The notes under the pieces were generated by a model. It did no database searches and was not told the DNA's origin. It saw nothing but the letters and a program-made list of their open reading frames with translations. Positions 58,679 to 64,000 of a DNA stretch of 64,000 bases are shown in pieces. Within the stretch, counting starts at the first letter, position 1, and the number at the start of each line of letters is the position of its first letter. The stretch covers positions 1 through 64,000 of the forward strand of contig CASFNA010000012.1 of assembly GCA_949295905.1 (NCBI GenBank), written 5' to 3'. A program made the translations under genes and the position numbers. Source of the stretch: an uncultured Prevotellaceae bacterium (GTDB lineage Bacteria > Bacteroidota > Bacteroidia > Bacteroidales > Bacteroidaceae).

Positions 58679-58720
58679 GAAAAATATTTCCGCCTGTTCA
58701 CAAAGAACGGGCGGAAATAT
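58679..58720 (-). terminator. terminator of the pstCAB-phoU operon
   Basis: ATATTTCCGCCTGTTC pairs with GAACGGGCGGAAATAT (16 bp, one G-U) with a 5-nt loop; on the minus strand TTTTTC follows. Confidence 0.88.
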
Positions 58721-58768
58721 CAATGTTTGTTCTTGTGTTGTCACATATGTTGCGCAACACCCTGTTTG

Positions 58769-59482
58769 TTATTCTTGTCCTTCGTGTAATTTACGCAGCA
58801 TTGCCTGTTCCGTATTGTTTTTGTCAGAGTGTTTAAGCACAACGGCGTCTATGTAAAAAACTATTTCTTCGGCAAGGTTGGTTATATGGTCGCCTGCGCG
58901 TTCAAGCCGTAGGAAAACACCTTTGAAATCAAGGCAGAATGCGGCGTTGTCTGGATGCTCTGTGATGTACTTTGCAAGTACGGATGTTGCAGCCGCATTA
59001 ATTTCATCAACTTCGTTGTCTTTGTCGAACAGGCTGTTGGCCATGGTTATATCTTCTTTTTCAAGTGCGAGTTTTGCAGTAAGCAGCATGTCAATGACGG
59101 CATCGGCCATTTCTTTCAACCGTGCAGCCTCAATGAGGGCTGCGTCGATAGGCTGGCCGTCAAGCCTGATGATGAATCGTGCTATGTTTTCGGCGAAGTC
59201 TCCGATGCGCTCCAAGTCGCTGTTAATCTTCAACATGGCCACAATGAAACGCATGTCAACAGCCACAGGATTGTACAAAACAAGGAAGTCTTCTATGTCA
59301 CAGTCAAGCTTTAGCTCGCAGGCGTTCACTTTTTTCTCTCTTACCAGCACTTCCCAAGCCTTGTCTTTGTCTGCTGTAGGCAGTGCTTGGCATACGTTTT
59401 TCATCTGGTCATAAACCAAGTCCCACATGTCGAGCACTTCCTTGCGGATGTTTTTCAGCTCTTCTTCTACGAATTTTACCAT
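58769..59482 (-). CDS. phoU: phosphate signalling complex protein PhoU
   Basis: PhoU links the Pst transporter to the PhoR/PhoB two-component system and represses phosphate uptake when phosphate is plentiful. The 237-residue all-helical protein shows two PhoU repeats: ELKLDCDIEDFLVLYNPVAVDMRFIVAMLKINSDLERIGDFAENIA and FCLDFKGVFLRLERAGDHITNLAEEIVFYI, the latter carrying the conserved E-x-x-x-D metal-binding pattern. It is last in the pst operon, 176 nt after pstB; that gap contains only a short CCCATC/GATGGG inverted repeat. Confidence 0.95.
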   Translation of the reverse strand: MVKFVEEELKNIRKEVLDMWDLVYDQMKNVCQALPTADKDKAWEVLVREKKVNACELKLDCDIEDFLVLYNPVAVDMRFIVAMLKINSDLERIGDFAENIARFIIRLDGQPIDAALIEAARLKEMADAVIDMLLTAKLALEKEDITMANSLFDKDNEVDEINAAATSVLAKYITEHPDNAAFCLDFKGVFLRLERAGDHITNLAEEIVFYIDAVVLKHSDKNNTEQAMLRKLHEGQE

Positions 59483-59658
59483 AATTTACTGATGTGTTAG
59501 TGTGCCCATCAAAGCTACCTTTTGAACAGAATGAAGCTTTATATGTTGAAACTTGCGTAGTCGGATGGGTTTTGTTATTATTGTATTTATTTGATTAGGC
59601 CGTTTTTTATTGGATGATGTGGATGTGTATGAAAGTCGTGCAATGTGTGGATGTTGCA

Positions 59659-60417
59659 TCATCCAAATCGTCCTGTGATATAATTCTGTGTGGCTTCTTT
59701 GCCCGGGTTTGTGAATATTTTGGTTGTCTTGTCGTATTCTATGAGCTCGCCGAGGTAGAAGAAGGCTGTCTTGTCACTTACGCGTGTAGCCTGTTGCATG
59801 TTGTGTGTTACTATTACGATAGTGTAGTCTTTTTTCAGCTCGTGTATAAGTTCCTCTACTTTTGATGTTGAAATCGGGTCTAACGCCGATGCAGGTTCGT
59901 CCATCAGTAGTATTGACGGTTGCACAGCCATTGCCCGTGCAATGCAGAGGCGTTGTTGCTGTCCGCCAGACAAGGCGTATGCTGATTTTTTCAGTTTGTC
60001 CTTAACCTCGTCCCATAAAGCGGCTCCTTTGAGAGACTTTTCCACACGCTCCGCAATGAAAGTTTCGTCCTTTACTCCGTTCACGCGAAGGCCGTATGCT
60101 ACGTTTTCATATATGCTCTTGGGGAACGGGTTGGGGCGTTGGAAAACCATGCCTACGCTTTTCCTCAGTTCGTCAACATTTATTTTCTTGTCATAAATGT
60201 CTTGTCCGTCAATGCTTATTGTTCCTTCGAGACGAGTGCCGGGTATGAGGTCGTTCATTCGGTTGAACAGTCGCAGAAATGTTGATTTTCCGCAGCCAGA
60301 CGGACCAATGAACGCTACCACCTCGTTCTCTTTGATTTCCATATTGATTTTCTTCAGTGCGTGAAATTGTCCGTAAAAGAAGTCCACGTCCTTGGCCTGT
60401 ATTATTATGTTGTCCAT
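59659..60417 (-). CDS. pstB: phosphate ABC transporter ATP-binding protein
   Basis: PstB powers phosphate import. Motifs: Walker [24 protein letters not shown]-loop [21 protein letters not shown], signature [16 protein letters not shown], Walker [16 protein letters not shown], and H-loop [15 protein letters not shown]. Length 252 is typical. It follows pstA after 74 nt. Confidence 0.97.
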   Translation of the reverse strand: MDNIIIQAKDVDFFYGQFHALKKINMEIKENEVVAFIGPSGCGKSTFLRLFNRMNDLIPGTRLEGTISIDGQDIYDKKINVDELRKSVGMVFQRPNPFPKSIYENVAYGLRVNGVKDETFIAERVEKSLKGAALWDEVKDKLKKSAYALSGGQQQRLCIARAMAVQPSILLMDEPASALDPISTSKVEELIHELKKDYTIVIVTHNMQQATRVSDKTAFFYLGELIEYDKTTKIFTNPGKEATQNYITGRFG

Positions 60418-60491
60418 ATTTTTATTAGTTAAGAATTAAAAACTACCCTGTGATTTTTAAGTATGATGTATGTTATTGGTTTTGTTGCGAA

Positions 60492-61394
60492 TCAATTTGT
60501 CTTCAGTTTTTTCTGGAAGTAATTGCGCATGGCGTTGGCCAGCAGGTTTACGGCAAGGATTATGATGACGAGTACAAGGGCGGTTCCGTAGGCAATAGGT
60601 ATCTGTTTTTCCATATCGGTTCCGCTTGTGGCTAATACATACAAATGGTATGGCAAGGCCATACACTGGTCGAAGACACTTTCTGGCAATTGCGGCAGGA
60701 AATATGCGGCACAGGTGAAAAGAATGGGTGCCGTCTCGCCCGACACACGTCCAAGTGCGAGTATAAGTCCGGTTATCACGTTCGGCATGGCCATTGGCAA
60801 GATTACCTTGCGTATGGTTTGAAGCTTTGTCGCGCCGAGTGCGAGGCTGCCTTCACGGAAACTGTCCGGGATGGCTTTCAGGGCTTCTTCCGTTGTCCTT
60901 ATTACAAGCGGCATGGCAAGTAGTCCCAATGTGAGGCTGCCTGCCAGTATGCTGTCGCCGAAACCGAAGAAGTTGACGAACAGGGACATTCCGAACAAGC
61001 CGAACACAATTGACGGTATTCCTGCAAGGTTGTTTGTCATCATGCGTATGAACTTGATTACGCGGCCGCTTTTCGCATATTCGTGCATGTATATTCCGCT
61101 CATTATGCCCAACGGGAATGCGAACAACGCACTGCCCGCCATCAGGTAGAATGTACCTACTATGGCTGGCCATATGCCGCCGCCTTTCATTCCGTCTGTT
61201 GGTGCGGAGGTGATAAACTGCCAGTCTAAAACGCTTGCCCCTTTGACGATTATGAACGCAAGGATGATGAAAAGCACTGTTACTATCACTCCGCTGAGTA
61301 TGCGGAACAGCCCGAATGCCGCATGTTCGGCAATGGTCTTGCTGCGGTGGTTGCCCAAGCGAAGTTGCTCTGACGGGCTTTTTTTGTCTGACAT
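60492..61394 (-). CDS. pstA: phosphate ABC transporter permease
   Basis: PstA forms the channel with PstC. The 300-residue protein has six membrane segments and the family core GIWPAIVGTFYLMAGSALFAFPLGIMSGIYMHEYAK, NLAGIPSIVFGLFGMSLFV, and the EAA coupling loop DSFREGSLALGATKLQTIRKVILPMAMPNVITG. ATG at 61394 (MSDKKSPSEQ) is preferred over 61439 because the extra 15 codons are A-rich leader-like sequence; the longer start cannot be excluded. Gap to pstC is 108 nt. Confidence 0.94.
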   Translation of the reverse strand: MSDKKSPSEQLRLGNHRSKTIAEHAAFGLFRILSGVIVTVLFIILAFIIVKGASVLDWQFITSAPTDGMKGGGIWPAIVGTFYLMAGSALFAFPLGIMSGIYMHEYAKSGRVIKFIRMMTNNLAGIPSIVFGLFGMSLFVNFFGFGDSILAGSLTLGLLAMPLVIRTTEEALKAIPDSFREGSLALGATKLQTIRKVILPMAMPNVITGLILALGRVSGETAPILFTCAAYFLPQLPESVFDQCMALPYHLYVLATSGTDMEKQIPIAYGTALVLVIIILAVNLLANAMRNYFQKKLKTN

Positions 61395-61502
61395 ATGTTT
61401 GTATGTTTTATTTTTTACTTTCAATATCTTGTCAAGCATATATTGCGGCTTGACGGTCTGTTTTCAGGCTGTGGCTGTTGTAATTAAGGCCGTAGTCTGA
61501 TG

Positions 61503-62690
61503 CTACTTCTTGTTTTTGGACGATATGTACTCTACGCTCGAGTTGATAATCAAGGTTATGAAGAACAGGACTACGCCTAAAAGGAACAACGACTGGTAAT
61601 GTGGTCCTCCGGCGGGAGCTTCGCCCAGTTCGGCGGCAATTGTCGCGGGAATTGTGCGCAATGGGTCGGTGATTGACAGGGGGATGACGGCCGCGTTGCC
61701 TGTAACCATCAGCACCGCCATCGTCTCGCCGAAGGCACGCCCTATGCCGAGCACTACGGCCGATGTTATTCCTGATATGGAGTAGGGCATGACCACTTTG
61801 TATATGGTTTGCCACTTTGACGCTCCGAGCGCGAGACTTGCTTCGCGCTGTGAGCGGGGGCAGTTCATCATGGCGTCCTGGCTTACCGTGATTATTGTTG
61901 GCAGTGCCATGATGGCCAGGACGATGGCGCCGGCAAGTCCGCTTTCGCCTACTGGCAGTCCGAATACATCCTGCAACAAAGGTACTATTACAATCAGGCC
62001 GAAGAAGCCGTAGACTACTGACGGTATGCCGTTAAGCAGCTCTATTACGGGTTTCAGCACTTTGCGCATCTTCTCGGAGGCAACCTCGGACATGTATATG
62101 GACACTGCCAGGCCGAACGGAAGGGCGAAGAGTATCGCGAAGACCGTAACCCACACCGTGCCGAGAACCAAGGGTAAGAATCCGAATTGCGGTGCCGGTG
62201 TGGCTGTAGGGAACCATTCGCTGCCGAAAAAGACTTCCGTTCCTGATATGTGGTGGTCGTCGAGGCGTTTGCCTGTGAAGTCGTTTCCGACAAAGTTCTC
62301 CGGCACGAACGCTATTATGCCGCTGTTTTTATCAACCAACGAATCGATGCACCGTCCGGCGTTCTCATAGTTTTTGCCGAGTTGTTCTTCGTTGAAGAAC
62401 TTTTGCATGTCGTCGAAGCGGAACAGCATTACTGCTTCGTCACGCCCTCCTACCTGCTTCCAGTTGGTGACATCCTCGTCAAAAATCTCCTTAATCTGCT
62501 TTGCGTCAAGTTCGTTGACGGGGTTTTCCTTGTTTACTACGAGGGCGTATCCGTCCTCTATGGTTTTCTGCGAGAACAACCCGAAGCCTTCCGAGAACAG
62601 GAACAGCACTATCAGCAGTATTATGACGCTTGTCAGGAAGCCGCTGCATGTTATGACTCCGGTAACAATCTTTTCCAGAAACTTTTTCAT
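61503..62690 (-). CDS. pstC: phosphate ABC transporter permease with PstS-like insertion
   Basis: The 395-residue PstC has a first membrane segment (about 12-38), then a ~120-residue extracytoplasmic domain before the usual permease core (QFGFLPLVLGTVWVTVFAILFALPFGLAVSIYMSEVA, LLNGIPSVVYGFFGLIVIV, EAA loop CPRSQREASLALGASKWQTIYKVVMPYSISG). The insertion (VNKENPVNELDAKQIKEIFDEDVTNWKQVGG...MQKFF) is recognisably like the phosphate-binding protein PstS. Typical PstC is about 300-320 residues. ATG at 62690 begins MKKFLEKIVTG. It leads pstC-A-B-phoU. Confidence 0.93.
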   Translation of the reverse strand: MKKFLEKIVTGVITCSGFLTSVIILLIVLFLFSEGFGLFSQKTIEDGYALVVNKENPVNELDAKQIKEIFDEDVTNWKQVGGRDEAVMLFRFDDMQKFFNEEQLGKNYENAGRCIDSLVDKNSGIIAFVPENFVGNDFTGKRLDDHHISGTEVFFGSEWFPTATPAPQFGFLPLVLGTVWVTVFAILFALPFGLAVSIYMSEVASEKMRKVLKPVIELLNGIPSVVYGFFGLIVIVPLLQDVFGLPVGESGLAGAIVLAIMALPTIITVSQDAMMNCPRSQREASLALGASKWQTIYKVVMPYSISGITSAVVLGIGRAFGETMAVLMVTGNAAVIPLSITDPLRTIPATIAAELGEAPAGGPHYQSLFLLGVVLFFITLIINSSVEYISSKNKK

Positions 62691-62715
62691 AATGCCATGT
62701 TTCGTTATTTGCTTG

Positions 62716-62773
62716 CAAAAGTATGGCAAGCAATTGACGAACGTGTGACACGCACGTTACAATCGCGTTACAA
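62716..62773 (-). promoter_or_regulatory. pstC promoter with Pho-box-like tandem half-sites
   Basis: Reading the minus strand: TTGTAAC (62773-62767), GCGA, TTGTAAC (62762-62756), GTGC, GTGTCAC (62751-62745), ACGT, TCGTCAA (62740-62734), then the -7 box TACTTTTG (62723-62716). The 7-bp sites repeat every 11 bp, the geometry of PhoB boxes. No TTTG -33 element is present, as expected for an activator-dependent promoter. Confidence 0.65.
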
Positions 62774-62790
62774 CATGTGTCGGCCCTGCG

Positions 62791-62848
62791 TCGCAACCTT
62801 ATTGTAACATGTGTGTAACCCGAATGAAAACGCAAACGTGTTATTTCG
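62791..62848 (+). promoter_or_regulatory. pstS promoter with Pho-box-like tandem half-sites
   Basis: TCGCAAC (62791-62797), CTTA, TTGTAAC (62802-62808), ATGT, GTGTAAC (62813-62819), then 22 bp to TATTTCG (62842-62848), a variant -7 box. Same 11-bp spacing and nearly the same distance to the -7 box as on the pstC side. Confidence 0.6.
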
Positions 62849-62977
62849 CACCGTGAAAAGAGACGGGTGGACAGGAAACTGGTATGGAAGGGGCATTGGA
62901 GAAGATGCAAGACAAACTTCCATTCTAACCCGTAAACAGTAACATGTGGATTAAACATATATAATGGTATATACAGC

Positions 62978-63814
62978 ATGGACTTTTTAAGAATTACAGC
63001 CATGGCGCTTGCAACGGCGCTTACGCTTTGCGCACAGGCGCAGAAGATAAAAGGCAGCGACACGGTGCTGCCTGTGTCGCAAGAGGCGGCAGAGGTTTAC
63101 ATGACGCTTAATCCGCAGGCGAGGGTTACCGTGACCGGTGGAGGTTCTGGTGTTGGCATCTCTGCGCTGATGGACGGCACTACCGACATTGCCATGGCGT
63201 CGCGTTCGGTCAAGTTCAACGAGCGTGTAAAGATAAGCAGGAGCGGCAAGCAACTGTGTGAGGCGGTGGTGGCTTACGATGCGTTGGCCGTCATCGTGAA
63301 TCCGTCGAATCCCATAACCCATCTGACGCGTGAACAACTGGAGGCAATATTCCGGGGAAAGGTGACGAACTGGAACCAGGTTACTGACTTGTATACAGGC
63401 CGGCGCGGCCCTGACATGAAGATAATAGTGTACTCGCGCGAGACATCTTCGGGTACATACGAGTTTTTCAAGACCAGCGTATTGCATGAGAAAAACTATA
63501 TGGCCGGCGTGCTTTCGATGCCTGCCACTGGTGCGGTAATTCAGTCGGTAAGCCAGACCAAGGGAGCGATAGGCTATGTAGGCATGGCATACATCAACCG
63601 TAACGTGAAGGCGGTCAAGGTGTCATATGACTGCAAGCACTTCGTATATCCCAACATGGACATGGGGCGGCGCCACATTTACCCGATAATAAGGGAACTG
63701 TACTATTACTATACTGCCGACAAGGCTGGTGTTGTGGAGCCGTTCATACGCTTCCTGCTTTCGCCGAAAGGGCAGCAGATAGTGATGAAGAGCGGTTACG
63801 TGCCTGCCAACTGA
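62978..63814 (+). CDS. pstS: phosphate-binding periplasmic protein
   Basis: PstS captures phosphate for PstCAB. The 278-residue protein has a short signal peptide (MDFLRITAMALATALTLCAQAQ), the N-terminal phosphate loop KIKGSDTVLPVSQ, the GGGSGVGISALMDGTTDIAMASR segment, VNPSNPITHLTREQLEAIFRGKVTNWNQV, and the second loop SRETSSGTYEFFK. It belongs to the PBP_like_2 group common in Bacteroidota. It is transcribed divergently from pstCAB-phoU, with opposed Pho-box-like arrays between. Confidence 0.94.
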   Translation: MDFLRITAMALATALTLCAQAQKIKGSDTVLPVSQEAAEVYMTLNPQARVTVTGGGSGVGISALMDGTTDIAMASRSVKFNERVKISRSGKQLCEAVVAYDALAVIVNPSNPITHLTREQLEAIFRGKVTNWNQVTDLYTGRRGPDMKIIVYSRETSSGTYEFFKTSVLHEKNYMAGVLSMPATGAVIQSVSQTKGAIGYVGMAYINRNVKAVKVSYDCKHFVYPNMDMGRRHIYPIIRELYYYYTADKAGVVEPFIRFLLSPKGQQIVMKSGYVPAN

Positions 63815-63882
63815 CGCGCCTTTCGTAGTCGGAAGCATGTTGACACATTGTTTGTAAAGGACTTTTCAGGATAACGCAATTG

Positions 63883-63930
63883 GCCGACAGGCTGGCATAA
63901 AAACATTACATGCCGGCCTGTCGGCATGTT
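63883..63930 (+). terminator. possible terminator after pstS with two competing hairpins
   Basis: GCCGACAGGC (63883-63892) pairs perfectly with GCCTGTCGGC (63916-63925). Alternatively ACATGCCG (63908-63915) pairs with CGGCATGT (63922-63929), followed by TTCTGT. Only one can form at a time. No gene is supported from 63815 to the window end. Confidence 0.5.
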
Positions 63931-64000
63931 TCTGTAATTGTAATAGCAGGGCTTTTTCGTTTCTTGTGCATCAGTGCTGTCGATGCGCATAATGTAATGT

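Overview
The window is chromosomal DNA from a Bacteroidota bacterium, most likely a Bacteroidales member close to Prevotella. The evidence is the TAnnTTTG/TTTG promoter grammar in front of many genes, the scarcity of Shine-Dalgarno sequences, and the family content: DUF4293, DUF4468, DUF4835/PorD, DUF5074/BtuG, DUF6029, Omp28, a Bacteroidota-type porin and T9SS-like C-terminal domains. Base composition is mixed: GC-richer blocks (2.4-4.5, 15-19.7 and 26-46 kb) alternate with AT-richer ones (9.3-14, 19.8-24.5 and 50-58 kb). There is no phage, integrase, transposase or CRISPR array.

Layout. 0-1.3 kb: ribosomal operon rpsF-rpsR-rplI. 1.3-4.5 kb: membrane-anchored winged-helix regulator plus outer-membrane receptor-like barrel. 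5-9.2 kb: DUF169 protein, rubrerythrin, asparaginase, uronate isomerase. 9.2-18.4 kb: polysaccharide export lipoprotein, then four glutamine-amidotransferase-related genes (glmS, purF, carA, carB). 18.7-24.5 kb: envelope cassette of TlpA-like thioredoxin, DUF6029 protein, two Omp28 proteins and a small secreted protein; two members end in T9SS-like domains. 24.9-25.3 kb: MITE-like nested inverted repeat and tRNA-Arg(ACG). 25.5-27.2 kb: bamD-rpoZ-DUF4293 (minus strand). 27.5-36 kb: uvrB, DUF4468 protein, small membrane protein, porin, aminotransferase, LolC/E-like permease. 36-39.6 kb: secreted nitroreductase and an 814-residue CoA-disulfide-reductase/rhodanese/TusA/DsrE fusion. 39.6-45.3 kb: cobalamin uptake operon btuB-btuG-btuF-btuC behind a cobalamin riboswitch. 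45.6-50.3 kb: acidic-tailed hypothetical, nitrilase-type amidase, rarA, D-2-hydroxyacid dehydrogenase, TRIC-type channel. 50.4-58 kb: operon dnaN-exonuclease-coaBC-porD-recN-TPR pseudoprotease. 58.2 kb: DUF3127 protein with an SSB-like tail. 58.8-63.8 kb: pstC-pstA-pstB-phoU, divergent from pstS.

The most unusual observation is a family of intergenic arrays built from degenerate 13-bp palindromes (consensus AAAGRC-S-GYCTTT) whose starts fall exactly 22 bp apart. Arrays lie near 4.6, 4.75, 5.75, 27.4, 29.85, 36.9 and 45.45 kb. Sequence varies between units but the spacing holds, which suggests selection on helical phase. Next come two opposed sets of 11-bp-spaced TTGTAAC half-sites between pstC and pstS (Pho-box geometry), a PstS-like segment inside PstC, the four-domain persulfide fusion, and the SSB-type acidic tip on the DUF3127 protein.

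All coordinates, motifs and alignments were read by eye. Family assignments come from recognised motifs and context, not from database searches.
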